NCBI GenBank assembly: GCA_963402885.1
Contig: OY727097.1
Coordinates: forward strand, 3,844,001 to 3,908,000
From: Antedon bifida
Lineage: Eukaryota > Echinodermata > Crinoidea > Comatulida > Antedonidae
Length of the DNA: 64,000 bases
Direction: 5' to 3'
This document shows, piece after piece, positions 36,352 to 49,712 of this stretch. Made by a program: the position numbers and the translations under genes. The first letter of the stretch is position 1; every line of letters starts with the position of its first letter. The notes beneath the pieces are model-generated. The model saw nothing but the letters and a program-made list of their open reading frames with translations. It was not told the DNA's origin and ran no database searches.

Positions 36352-36620
36352 CAGTGGAACCCCTCCTTTGAGACATCCCTATTCAGAGAACACCTCTAAT
36401 AATGGGACACTTAGTACGAAAGGAATGAGAAGAAATGTATGTTTCAACATTAAAAATAACCTCTCTAATATTCAGGGAATGCCCCAGAGAATACCCTAAT
36501 ATTCAGGGAACACCTGTAATAACGGGACACTTATGAGAGGTGAGGAGAAATGCATGTTTCAACATTACAGTAACCTCTTTTATTCAGGGCATCCCATACA
36601 GTATTTAGGGAACATCCATA
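36352..36620. repeat. Diverged family-E repeat, two to three tandem units of about 120 bp
   Basis: Begins ACAGTGGAACCCCTCC. ATGTTTCAACATTA, GGGACACTTA and ATTCAGGGAA recur about 120 bp apart. Confidence 0.65.
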
Positions 36621-37316
36621 TTAAAGGAACACCTTCTATATGCCCTACAGTAAATGAGTCCCTCTAATATTATATAGTACTTCTAATTCTACTGTAATTT
36701 TTATCAGACAATATCATGTAATAACTACTGTATTAATATGAGTTAATTTAAATACTTCTATTCATTGTAAAATTATTAAATTAGCTTAAATCAGATAAAT
36801 TAATAAATATGTTCAATTATTCCAACCCCTATAAATAACTTTCAAGTTTGAATAGAAATGGACTAACTAAATAGATATTAATAAACAGTGTAAAATACTG
36901 TACAGGTTTTTAAATGGGAGGGTAATAAAAATTGTAATGTGAAGTGATGAACTGAATATAATATTGTATATTTGTTTGTATTATTTCCCCTCTCCCTCTC
37001 CTCATCCCCTTTCTGCCTTCTCCCTTTCCCCCTAATTTTATGAACATAAACTTTAAAGCACACAAATTAATATGTTAACACTTATTCTTTATAATAATAA
37101 TAATAATAAAATCTTTATTTTAAAACGGAGGCTCGTATCAGAATTGAATTCATATCCTGTAGAGTTTTTATGTAATGCACAAGACGTCTGCATAATATTA
37201 TCTCTCTATGATTGAATTTAAATTGAAAACAACGAGTTTATATCCTAAAGCAAAGTAATCGTAATGTCATTTATAAATTGATATTAACTTGCGAATATTC
37301 TAATTAATTGTTTCAT

Positions 37317-37850
37317 TTCGTATGACATCAATAATCAAATCACTTTTACTAGAGAGCTGAGGTGTCATTTGGTATGACATCAATAATCAAATGACTTTTA
37401 CTAGAGAGCTGAGGTGTCATTTGATATGAAATCAATAATCAAATCACTTTTACTAGAGAGCTGAGGTGTCATTTGGTATGACATCAATAATCAAATCAGT
37501 TTTACTAGAGAACTGAGGTGTCATTTGGTATGACATCAATAATCAAATCACTTTATACTAGAGAGCTGAGGTGTCATTTGGTATGAAATCAATAATCAAA
37601 TCACTTTTACTAGAGAGCTGAGGTGTCATTTGGTATGACATCAATAATCAAATCAGTTTTACTAGAGAACTGAGGTGTCATTTGGTATGACATCAATAAT
37701 CAAATCACTTTATACTAGAGAGCTGAGGTGTCATTTGGAATGACATCAATAATCAAATCACTTTTACTAGAGAGCTGAGGTGTCATTTGGTATGACATCA
37801 ATAAATCAAATCACTTTTACTAGAAAGCTGAGGTAGTTATTTTTCCAAAG
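37317..37850. repeat. 52-bp satellite, ten units with trimer higher-order structure
   Basis: The unit includes ATCAATAATCAAATCACTTT and AGAGAGCTGAGGTGTCATTT. Units 3-5 and 6-8 carry the same ordered variants (ATGAAATC; CAGTTTT with AGAGAACTG; CACTTTATAC), so a three-unit block has been duplicated. Confidence 0.92.
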
Positions 37851-39279
37851 AAAATAGCAAAATAGAGATATAGACAATATATCTTGTTTATATGACAATT
37901 TTGTCAAATGAAATTGTGAATGATAATCTTTCAATTTGCTTTTATACAGATTTGAAAAAATAGACTTTGGACTTTAATCAAACTTTATTGACCAATTTCG
38001 CTATTCATAATGGTGAAAACATTCAATCAACATTCATTCAATTTAAATAGTAGAGTATTTCTCAGTTTTATTTATTTATTATTTTTCCAATATTATTTAA
38101 GAATTTAATTTTGGCATAGAAACTATTTGACTTGTTAAACTATTTCATCCATCATGAAACAAAGTCTTCTGTTAATTTTAACTACAATACAAAACCCTGA
38201 ATGAACATGACCACATATCTTTGTATTATCTATATATCTCTGTATTAATTATCAGAGTTTGTTCTTAGATTTACTTGAAAGTGGGTATTCTAAAGGGTTT
38301 ATACAATGTTTTGTTGTATTGTTGTACAGTTTTGTGGATGGTTGGCTGCCTTGCAATCTCAATTAACCTAGCTGTTGTTGGCTCAACAAACTCTTTTAGA
38401 TCATTTCACAACTTGGATTTAGAAGAGGATTAAGGAGATTTAGCAAAAGCAAACTCACAGAATGACAAAAAAGGATCTAAATATCACAGATAATTAAGTT
38501 TTAAAGGAAAGGTTAAATATCTGAGGTAATTAATTTGTTGACTAAAGAAAGAAAATTGCACGGCGAAATGGAGAATAAAAGCTTTAGCTTGCATAAATCA
38601 ACCAGATGTTTACTGTAATAGAATATCAAACATCAAAGTAGTAGTAGTTTATGGTAGGTATTCTATAAAGCAATGTGACTTATACCTGGGTAAACAGAAA
38701 ATAGCCCTTGTTTGGAGGGGTATGATACAAAAATATAAAAACTCCCTGGAACATCCCCTCTGCGATAATGGACCAGCCCAATTAACCACATGTCCCAACA
38801 TCATTTATTAATATTGAGAAGAATCTATAGTTTGTTTTTGTTTGTTAGGCCAAGTTTCAATACGAATGCAGTCTCCTTCACGATAATAGTATAATAAAAG
38901 ATGTGTGAAACACATAAATTAGCTGAGGAACATACTCGCTTGTCTTAAATCAACATAAAGCAGCTGCTACTGTAGGCCTCTTTTTTCAAACACACTTCAT
39001 CATCATAATACAAAATATAGGGTGTCCTTAAGGCGTATCAATCCCCCGCATCTCATTAACATAAAGTGTAAAAATCAATACCCTATGTGATAATAATAGC
39101 TCAATCTAACACATTCAATAGTATAAAGAAATCTAAATGAATATAACATTCTTTATGGGTGTATTTAAATTTTAATTACGTTAATAACTAATGTTATGTA
39201 CTAACTTAATGTACTGTATAGTATATAAAAAAATGTTTTCTTAAAAGAATCTCATCTATTTAGCTTCATTTAATTGTTA

Positions 39280-39390
39280 CATGTTTATGTCTCGTCATGT
39301 TGTATTTTTGTGAGGGTCCATAATGATCAGCTTCGTCTGGATGGACCACCCTCGTAAAATATTGTTGAAATAAATAAATAAAATAATCTA
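39280..39390 (+). repeat. LINE 3'-end-like fragment
   Basis: Contains GAGGGTCCATAATG and ATGGACCACCCTC, which can pair as a stem, followed by TAAATAAATAAA, the short-repeat tail style of L2/CR1-group LINEs. No coding part is present. Confidence 0.45.
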
Positions 39391-39828
39391 CATTGTCATC
39401 TTCGAAAAAAATAAATAACAAATGAGTGTATAAAAAATTCTTTGCAACAGTTTCTCTACATGTGCACAATTATTTATAATCTTTATTTACAGTAAAGAAC
39501 TGTATTTTCTAATGCTACAATGTTGGAGAGAAACTTAATGAATACTAATAAGCCAAACTGTTTTCTATAGTATTGTAGCTCCATGTAAATCAAAACAATA
39601 AAATGATTCTCAGAGTGAATGTAAAATAAACCCTATAGGATAGTGTATGCACAGCTGTGAATTGCAGAATAAACATTTTCATTCGTTAAAGTTAATTAAA
39701 AGATATGTATAAGTAGACTTGTTAGAATTAGTATAATTCTTATAAAGCTACTTACAGGGACTTTACCAAAGGTGATTTGATTTGAACTCACACCTGAACT
39801 TATTAGCTTAAAATAACATACTACTGTA

Positions 39829-39995
39829 TAAAGCCTTGTCTACACTATCAAACTTTATGTGACAACAAAATGTGATATGCCCATATATAGACATGATGAT
39901 GTCATATCACTACCATATTTAAGCATACCACTACAATATTTGGGCATATCACACTTTTTTTTTGTCAAACTAGTTTGATAGTGTAGACAGAGCTT
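39829..39995. mobile_element. Family-A MITE, copy 10
   Basis: TAAAGCCTTGTCTACACTAT at the left, GATAGTGTAGACAGAGCTTA at the right. Confidence 0.8.
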
Positions 39996-40889
39996 AATAC
40001 AGTTTGTATTTATATGTTGATCATTTTCTTTGAATCAGTGCCATTCACAAAATGTGCGGAGGTCCAGGAAACAAAAATGTTTAAAACCACAAAAAACATT
40101 TTTAGTTTTATTCACCATTTTCCAAAACATGTATGGGAATATAAGGCTCAATTAGCCCTGCGTAAAATGTCTAGTAAAAACTATGATCTACTGTAGCCCC
40201 TAACCTTCTCTTCAGTTCATAGCATTAGGTCTACTTAATTTATAGAATTATGGGCTAGCATATCTATTAGTGGTTTAAAGTAGGCCAAAAAGTTATGGAA
40301 TGATGTGAACTGTATAAGCCAAGGACATGCTGAAGTCCAGTCGGCTTTGAAATTTTAAAAATGTATAAAATAAGTTTATTCGTTGTTTTATTTTCAGAAA
40401 GTGTATACCCGTACCTGTTCTATTGAGTATACTAAGCAAATAAAAGCAGTAGACGTACAAAAAGACTATGTATACAGTAGGTTTATACAGCTTAGATACA
40501 GCTACAAAAACATCAAGCGAATGTTTACATGTTAGGGCGAGCATTTCAAAGCTGTTCTTTAACAATGCATTTACTTCGCTATGTTCACAGAGACCCAAAT
40601 ACCATTAGGCAATTAGTACCATTATTGTGTCTCATATAAACTGAAACGAGTACAATGAAATCCAAAACATTTTTAGTGGCACCTTGGAGAATAGTAAAGC
40701 AGGAACTGTAGGTTGTCAGTAGGAACAGCTCTGAGTAGCTCAACATGGGTAGACCTACTAATGACCTTAGGAGATCGGAATGCGGTGAATAATAACAGAG
40801 AAGATGTACAAAGAGAAGAGAAACAGAAAGTGGAGGAACTTAATAATTGGTATAAATCTATAATATTATAAAGAAAATTATTATATTAT

Positions 40890-41147
40890 TTAAAGATGTA
40901 TTGTCCCCCAAAAACCTGAAAAATGAAGATTAATAAAAAAAAATAAAAATACTTTGAATAGGTCATTTCAAAATAAGTTTGTCACTTATAAAAAAGTAAA
41001 TTTGACTATTTTTTGTTTAAATTACAGTTTCTTCAGTAAATAATTTTTTCCCTGTTAATTTTTGGTCACTAATACGTGACATTAAAATGGCATATTTTTA
41101 AAACAAAATGTAAACAATTATTTTTTCAAGGGGACAATATATCTTTA
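40890..41147. mobile_element. Family-B MITE, copy 5 (internally deleted)
   Basis: TTAAAGATGTATTGTCCCCC and GGGGACAATATATCTTTAA. The AATGGGTTTTTGG block is missing, giving 258 bp. Confidence 0.72.
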
Positions 41148-41518
41148 AAGTGGTCCAGATTGTAAAATGAAATAAAATAATATATTTCTATATATAAATG
41201 CTACTTTATCAGTGGTTTGTAAACATATTTGTCAGATATTTTTACAGAAAGCTGTCCTACTGTTTCTGCAAAAGATGCGGTTGAAACTAATACCAATGCT
41301 GTCTTCATTGGCAATGGAATTTAATCGACTATTATTATATGGACGTGGTACGGGGAGTCAAATAGAATAAAGAAGGTCAAATCAGAGGGGGAATACAGTC
41401 GAGAGAAACTGCCATATTTAAAAACAAGACCCAGCTACTGAAAATAAAAAGTAGCCTAGGGCAAGTGACTATTAGGTTTCCTGTATAGGTAGCTGTCAAT
41501 GGACTAAAAACACCTGGC

Positions 41519-41785
41519 TGCTGTACCTACAAAACGTGTTACCGTTACTAATGCTAGGCCTACCTGAAGCATTGTTGACTCACAATGCTGTACCTACAAA
41601 ATGTGTTACCGTTAATAATGCTAGGCCTACCTGAAGTATTGTTGACTCACAATGCTGTACCTACAAAATGTGTTACCGTTAATAATGCTAGGCCTACCTG
41701 AAGCATTGTTGACTCATAATACTGTGCCTACAAAACGTGTTTAGTTACTAATGCTAGGCTTAGCTAAAGCTTTAATTGAGTCACA
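41519..41785. repeat. 67-bp tandem array, about four units
   Basis: CTGTACCTACAAAA recurs at 41521, 41588 and 41655, with a diverged unit at 41722. Each unit includes AATGCTAGGCCTACCTGAAG. Confidence 0.88.
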
Positions 41786-42501
41786 ATACTGTATATCATA
41801 AATGTACTGTATTCTATGTATATAAGGTATTAATGCTATGATTATGATACATTTTAAGCTTTATCTGTTTGTAATATCATGAACTATACTGTATGTTATG
41901 TGTTTAACTCTATACAGAAAATGATATAAATATATGAAACAAATGTAGACAATGGTTGTACACGGATCCATAAATACTTTCACAAATAAATCACATTTAC
42001 ATTTTTGTTTTGGTAACAATGCACACATACAGTAATCTAAGCTTAAAAGCCTCCTTTGAATTTAGAATAATAATATTTTCTCAACACTAAATCCTTTTAG
42101 GAATAAACTTTTAGTTTTTAAAAACTGAACACACAAAACTTTAACATATAAAACGCTTTTAAAATTGTAGATTAAGAATAGTAATAATATTTTCTCAGCT
42201 TAAATAGGAGAAATATATGTTAGTTACTATGGTAATGAAAGTCAATTTCTCATTGAGTGTTCAAAATTCTAGACACGAAGTCTGTGCCATAATGCTATTG
42301 GAATTACAAACTATTATTAACTATACTTATTTATTATATGCATTATGGTAATGAATCATGTGTCCTATACTATAATGTGTCTAATATCTTATTATTGGAA
42401 TGCTTCAATAATATATTTTATTTTGACAATAGATGAAAACTAAAAATATATACAGTAAACCCATATTAACAGGAAACTTTCAAGACCAAATGAACAAACC
42501 T

Positions 42502-42654
42502 TAAGCTCTGTCTACACTATCAAACTACTGGAGTTTGACGAAAAAAGTGTGATGTGCCCAAATATGGTAGAGATATGCTCAAATATGGAAGTGATATGGC
42601 ATCATCATGTCTATAATATGTCACATAAAGTTTAATAGTGTAGACAGAGCTTTA
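42502..42654. mobile_element. Family-A MITE, copy 11, inserted in a family-E repeat
   Basis: TTAAGCTCTGTCTACACTAT and AGTGTAGACAGAGCTTTA. Its flanks (AGTAAACCCATATTAAC to the left, ACAGGGGTGTCCACTG to the right) read as a split family-E copy. Confidence 0.75.
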
Positions 42655-43676
42655 CAGGGGTGTCCACTGGATATATTAGCTGTAGTTAAAAAAAAAAACA
42701 TTATTTACCCTCTTATGTTTCATGGGAGAGTATCCCCTTAGGTTGTGCGATGAAACTATGTACCCAGTCTTAATTTACTAGTGATTATTTACCAAGCAAA
42801 ACAATAATGGTATCAAAATAATGAATAAAGAAGTGGATATACGCGGTCTTTGACCTGGTACGCTAAAGCCCAAATGCACTACCACAACTCACCTCAGTAG
42901 CCATACAATATAAATTATGTTTTATTCAGGCTAATTTGATAACCTAGAAATTTAACATAAATGAATAAGATATCAAATTTTATGCGGTTTTAATCAATAA
43001 CTTTATGTCTTGAGAATTTAAAACAATTACATTTTTTAGTAGAACCGTCATAAAAAGCCACAAGAGGAAATTGGTACATTAAATATGATTTAAGGTGACC
43101 AAGACGCTTCTTTTAAATTATGGTTTAATGTATTACCATTTAACATAAGTGACCAATTTATTAATTTTATGGCGTAAATTGTAATAATTTTTTGCCGGTT
43201 TGGAATAGTTATAAAAACAAAAAAGATATAAAACGGGAAACATAATGTTAACAGAAATCAAAATAAAAGAATTTTAATTTTCATAATCCAATCTTTTGTA
43301 ATCCAGTACTATTAAGGAAGATATAATTGGGGAAAAATGGAAAACTAAGGTCAAAAAGTTCAAGAGACAAAAAAGGAATAACAGAAGGTTTAAATGTATT
43401 ACTGTAAAGATTTGATTAGACTTAATTTGCATATTTCAAAGAAATAAAATTGTTGAAGTCCACTTGAAAAAAAACATAATATTACTGTAGTATTACTGTA
43501 AGAACCAATATAATGATGTACTTTTCCTTCTCATTCAATATAATACAACTTAGAAATCTAAGTATTGTAATTAATATAAATAAGCTTTTAAAATGTGTTG
43601 GTGTTTTTGAAAAGCAGTTCTAATTATGTTTTGTGTAAAGTTTTAAAAATATATTTTTAATTTTTATTTCAATGAT

Positions 43677-43808
43677 GTAGCCACAAAAAATAAGGTGGTG
43701 CGGTTTTCACATGAAAAGTGAACAATCTCTGTTCAAGCCACTGGGTTGTCAAACACCTCTGTGAAAAAGTGGTCAGGTTGGAACCTTACTAACCGTACTG
43801 GTGGCTAC
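43677..43808. mobile_element. Dispersed repeat F, copy 2, with terminal inverted repeats
   Basis: GTAGCCAC at 43677 and GTGGCTAC at 43801 form short inverted ends. The interior matches the copy at 32531-32668. Confidence 0.6.
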
Positions 43809-45863
43809 GGCCCTGAAGTTCCTATTTACATAATTTTAAATTAAAATTAAATATCATATTTTTGCAATCTATCAACAGTTTCCGATTATTGAGTGATAGA
43901 ATATGTATACATAGTACAATAAGGATAGTTGATTTTACATCTCCCTGATGCAGTTGATACCTCTGTCTTACTTACACAGACATGGATCAAGGCTATGGAA
44001 GCTTAATTAAGATACCTCAGCAATCTAACACCTTAACCTTTCATTATTACTACTAATGAGGTTGATATAAACAACTTCAGGGGGGAATAAAATCCATTAA
44101 CAATGACAGGTGAATTTAAATTATTTGCAGATGAATTCCAATTTTAATACAAGGAGCTATCACATTTAAATGTGAGGTTGTAATTAAAACTTTTAACTAC
44201 TACTGTATATGAAATTAGTTAGGAGGAGTGTCCAAGAAAATGTTAACTTTTCATATCATGGTTCTTTATCTGGTGAGCACAGACTATTGTCGGTTTATCC
44301 AGGTAAGCTAGGCACGAAAGACTATAAACATAAACAATAAAAAAATATTATTCAATAGGTTCATATTATGGAAAAACAGTTATTTGTTAAATACCAACAT
44401 TTATTTATATACTAACATTATCAAACAAATTAACGATTATATTGCTTCTAGTCATCGAAAGTTGTACAGTATATCTATTACTTTTAATAATATTAACCTA
44501 ATATTTATTTAATTTGATGTATATGTTTAGATATATGAAACAAAAGAAAAGAAACAAAAGAAAAGAAAAAAGTAAGAAGTAACTTATTAGATTGAAACAA
44601 CTTCATCTTTAGCTTTTTAAGACACACGTAAAATCCATCTATATCAAACACATTAGAAGTGAAATATGATCATCTCATGTCTAAATGTTAGCCTCCAGTA
44701 GTGTTAGAAATGTGAATATTAAAATGTTGAGTCTGGGGATGTTTTATGAGGTTTTTACAAGCTGATCAGTGGTACCGCTTAAGAAGTAAATCTACTACTA
44801 ACTTCTCAAATAGTTCAAAGAAAACCCACGAGAATACTGCACTTGCTCATCAATCTGTTTGAGCTTTAATAAATACAACATTTCAAATCTCTTTTCAACT
44901 CGTAAAATGTTAGAGATGAAGTATCTGGTCAATAAAAAATGTTTAGGTTAAAAAAATAATATGGAGAAAAGAAATGTAATTAAACAGCCAAAGTTAAGCA
45001 CTATTTATTAAAGTTTTAGTAAATCGGTCTTTTTTTAGATACAGTATAACAATTTTTTAAATAAGGATCAATTGAATAGGGTTTGCCCAAACATAGTTTG
45101 TTTTATCATTTGTTTCATATGTGTTTCCTTAATAGAGGTGTCTCCTTAATAATGGAGTCAAATAAGGGCTGTACTATAGAAGATAATAAAATTAAAGATA
45201 AATTTTGATTTGACAAAGTTGCCCTAATATATCAAATCAATTCAATTTATATTTGATTTAGTATTGAAAGAAAGAAAAGTTCTGTTTATTATTTATGAAC
45301 AATGATTTCACTATAAGTGCGCCGGAAATACTGTACTTAAAACAATTATTATAAGCAATCAATCACGTTTAAAAATAGCTTTAAAAAATATCCTAAGTAG
45401 GTTATGAAAATATTGGTCAACAAATCGACTTTGTGTAGCAGACAAAATTTTGGGATGAAGAAATTGGAATAAAACTTAAAATAAGCCAGTGTACTTTCTA
45501 TGAATATTTGGCAACATAAATCTGTTTTAAAATATAAAACTCAATAACTGAAAACTGAATAATGGCCTATGTCGGTGGTTTATCCAGGTAAGCTAGGCAC
45601 GAAGTAGACACAACACATGTTTTTCTTCCATGTAAATACAGTATATAAGAAAATATTTTATAACACCAATGAGATTAGGCAATAACATTAAGGCTTCATT
45701 AGGATACATACAAAATCTGATGAAATGGTAAGAAGATTAGCACTCCTTAGAGATATCAAAACATGGTCCATAAATCATAAAGTAGCAACAATAAGCTTCG
45801 GAAGCGAGTCTAAAAGTAAAGCGGATGAAAGGATTTAACAGAATTTTTGTAAGGTACAAACCT

Positions 45864-46024
45864 TAAGCTCTGTCTATACTATCAAACTTTATGTGACAAC
45901 AAAATGTGATGTGCCCATATATGAACATGATGATGTCATATCACTACCATATTTGGGCATATCACTACCATGGTCACATCACACTTTTTTTGTCAAACTA
46001 GTTTTATAGTGTAGACAGAGCTAT
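45864..46024. mobile_element. Family-A MITE, copy 12
   Basis: TTAAGCTCTGTCTATACTAT at the left, ATAGTGTAGACAGAGCTA at the right. Confidence 0.78.
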
Positions 46025-46899
46025 AGAGATAACATTTGAATGTAACTTCATAGGCTGTATAATACTGCAGGCTTTAAAATAAACTTCACATATAAACATT
46101 CGATGAGTGGGACGAAATGAAGGCCTATCTTCGATCAACACAATTACATCCATAACATGAGGACAAGGTTTAAAAAAACACTGTGCCTAAAAATACTACT
46201 GTACTATTCAACTTTCAACCAATTAAACTAGTATGGCCAATACTTAATTAGATGAAGACAAGATAGAGTGTTGATACAATACAGGCCGCATTTCTCTACT
46301 CTTTCTTTCAACACTATATTCTATATTCTGTATAATTGTCTGAGGTGGCCCAATTACTTTGAAAAAATAGGTAGAAAATCCCAACAGACTCACAAACATT
46401 TATAACTTCTATTGCTAGAAAAGATTTACCTAATAATGTATGATACAAAAGTACAAAGGTCCTGGGCCAAGTATAGGTGATTTGTTGAACTTCCGTCAGT
46501 GACGAGTTAATTGGAACTCACAATGGGAGATGTTCAATTTTTGTCCTAAACTTCAGGGAAAATATCTAATTAAATATATTTTATTTCGTTTTAGGTGACA
46601 CTGTGTAATTGGTTACTGACCTCTATGGAATTTTGGGTTTATGTATCAAAGTAACTAATAATATTAAGAACATAACAAGTGATACAGTATTAGTATAATA
46701 GTATAGTGCTGTGTAGCTAACCGTTTAATTTAACTAATTTGTAATTTATTATATAAATTGTTAATAGTTCTATTGTTTGAAAGTTGCAAGGTAAATTACA
46801 TTAAACCAAATAATTTTATTTATCATATCGCATATATTGATGATTGTCAATAACAAGTGTAAACAAAGTTTTTGACAAGTTCTGACAGTGCAGTTGTCA

Positions 46900-46972
46900 T
46901 AAGATGTCAGGCAGGATTCGAACCTGAGACCATGGGATTGGTGCCAAGCACCTAAACAACTAAACTTTCCTA
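46900..46972 (-). repeat. tRNA-derived SINE-like element
   Basis: On the minus strand a consensus B box GGTTCGAATCC (46914-46924) is preceded by CACCAATCCCATGGTCTCA and TTTAGTTGTTTAGGTGCTTG, which resembles a decayed A box. It appears related to the plus-strand copy at 5985-6115. Confidence 0.45.
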
Positions 46973-47469
46973 TAAAAAGCCTTCCTCAATGTCAATGTAC
47001 TGTTTTACATGGAATTACTCCACTGTTAAATGTACAAAATTAGCACATTGTTTTGATAGAAGTATACAATTTTCGAAAAAATTTCCATCCAGTCGCCAAA
47101 CATCTCATAAAGTTTGTAATGTCACATGTAATTTACAAACATTGATGGTTGTAAACAGTCAGTGATGAAAAATTGGTGCCTCGGAGATAGGGTTCACTGC
47201 ACTAATTTGTCACATAGAAAACGAAGGAATGTCACTAAAAACTGCTGACAAATTTATTTGAAACACAGACATTTAGCTTTCTTGTATTAGTAACTTGTGT
47301 ACAGTATTCATTACTGTATAGATGGAAACATGGAATCACTGGAAAGTGATAATAATCTGTATACAGAACAACAATGTTAGGGTAACTGTATACAGACAAA
47401 AATGGAAAATGAGATCACTGAAAATAGATAATATAGCGGATAGTAGCTACATTGTGTGCTTCTATGCTA

Positions 47470-47622
47470 TAAAGCTCTGTCTACACTATCAAACTTTATG
47501 TGACAAAAAATATGATATGCCGACACAATGATGTCATACCAATACCATATTTGGGCACATAACTACCATATATGGACACATCACACTTTTTTTGTCAAAC
47601 TAGTTTGATAGTGTAGACAGAT
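47470..47622. mobile_element. Family-A MITE, copy 13
   Basis: TAAAGCTCTGTCTACACTAT at the left, GATAGTGTAGACAGA at the right, with the terminal CTTTA replaced. Confidence 0.75.
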
Positions 47623-48849
47623 CAATATTAATCAATGCTGATCATTTCAGGAAGGCAATTTGGAAAGCAACATAAAAAACAACAGGAGGTTGAATTCACC
47701 AACAATTAACTGCGTTAATGTTACTAGGTTATGGAGACACTATGCTCAAATGGATGTGACATGATTCAGTTATTTAATAAGCCCAGCAGTACGATAATGT
47801 TTAAATTGAATTACTGTACTTTACAGTAAATTGTCATCAATTTAAATATTGAATCTTAAATAATATTCGGTTTGAAGAATGTATGATGAGTAGACCTGGT
47901 TATATATAATAATGACTGGTTATTTTTAAATGAAGTTTAAAGTTTGAACTAATTATTTTTATATTATATTACTGTATACAGTTAATATTTAAGTTATTTT
48001 GCCTATTTCACATTTTCTTATCTTTGATTTATCTATTGAGCTATCTATGTAATTTAATAACTATACCATAATTTAATAAATTCCACATCATATTCATTAT
48101 ATAGATTACCTGACAGATGACAAGCCTGCCTCTAGGTCATATATATACTGATCAATTATGTCTATATTTATTACATAGATGAGATATTAAAATTATATAT
48201 ACTGTATGCTGTTATACAATTTAAATCATCTCATCCATGATAAAGTACTATAAAATTGATTATTATAGTAATGGGGAATAACAGTCAATGCTATAAGATA
48301 GAGTAACAATTATTAAGTTATTGAACGTACGTGTATACCATAATAAATACTGTATTGATCTGTATTGATTGGTATTGGTAAAATTACTTGATTTAACACA
48401 AGCAATCAGGCATATATTCTACGAACATACTGTATACAGCAAAAATTCACCTTGGCTAAACACCTCCATTGAACTTCTAACTATTGAACTATGTACTGTC
48501 TTGAAAGTAGTTTAATTAGTTTATTTTGATGGAAAGATATTGTTTTAGTATCTAATCTATATCTTTCATTTTACCTAGTAAGCCTAGTAAAACATAAGAC
48601 TTGTTGGGTAAGAAACAATGAGATAGATAACAAAATACTATAATTATTTTGACGATTGTCAGAACAACTCATGTAACGTGAGATGAAGTACAGACTTGCG
48701 ACGTTCCCACCCGCTGTGTTTTCGTGAGTGTGACACGATACTTACAAAAACCTTCTGGTTCATATAAATATTGTTACCATTTTGTGATAAATATAAGCAT
48801 GAATGAAATTGATATATTCCTATATAAAGTTTGCACGTACAAAGACAAA

Positions 48850-48915
48850 ACTTACCTGTATGTCAGATGTTGACAAGAAGTGATGATTGTAATATGAAAA
48901 GAAAAAAAAAATCAA
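48850..48915 (-). promoter_or_regulatory. Candidate recursive splice site (ratchet point)
   Basis: On the minus strand a 10-T run, a pyrimidine-rich stretch with no AG for about 50 bases, then TACAG|GTAAGT with the junction between 48856 and 48855. This is the zero-length-exon configuration of recursive splice sites in long introns. It lies 18.5 kb upstream of exon 30105-30381. It could instead be the donor of a small unrecognised exon, or chance. Confidence 0.4.
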
Positions 48916-49712
48916 TACACTACATTAGAAACATGGTTTAAAAATTCAATATATCACATACTACTGTAATATATCTGTAATATAACAAATGTCATATCAA
49001 ATAAATTTATGTTATTAGGTCAGAAAAAAAATGGATGCTACCAGAAAACTTATAAAACAATATTCAGCATTAGAAAATATGTTTGTTCATGGAAATGATC
49101 CAACAACATAAAAAAGCAAAAGGCATTATACAATATTAATTATCAAAGAAGAAAAACAAAAACATTTATTTAAATATATTCATAACGGAGTATATTAGAA
49201 CTCCTATTCGAGAACCAAATGTCCCCTTATAGGGGTGTCACAAAAGCATCTTGTCCCTCATTCATTTTATGAGAAAGTATCCTTTTTTATTATTGGTACT
49301 CTCCTTTAAACAGACAAACTCTAACTGAACTCATGACAAAAGTTTATAAAATAGGTACATTTTAAATACAAGAAAGTACTTTATTTATGCATCTGTATGT
49401 TCTCTATAACATATATCATAACATACAAAAAAAAATCGAAATTGTTACATACTATCTCATGATAAAACATTTCTATAAAAAGTAAGCCTTAAATTATAAA
49501 CCTACAGTAAGGTTTATAATATATCACCATGGATGAACTTAGTATAAAAGTAGGTTATCTTAATGTCAGAACATTGAGAACAAGTGAGATAAAGATCAAC
49601 GTGTTCAAAGACGAAAGTCAGTATTCTATAAACACATAATGCATTATCCAATGAAAGTGAAAACATCCTTAAAGGTATCTATTATGATTGGCTATGCACA
49701 TTAATTCACATT

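Noticed and set aside
48856-48919. Small coding exon ending at the ratchet-like donor
   Set aside because: In the required frame the sequence would read a run of phenylalanines, and there is no good acceptor close upstream. A zero-length recursive site fits better, though an exon is not excluded.
49526-49640. Short plus-strand frame starting MDELSIKVGYLNVRTLRTS
   Set aside because: VGYLNVRTL resembles the start of LINE endonuclease domains, but only about 35 codons are open and no further domain follows. Too little to call.
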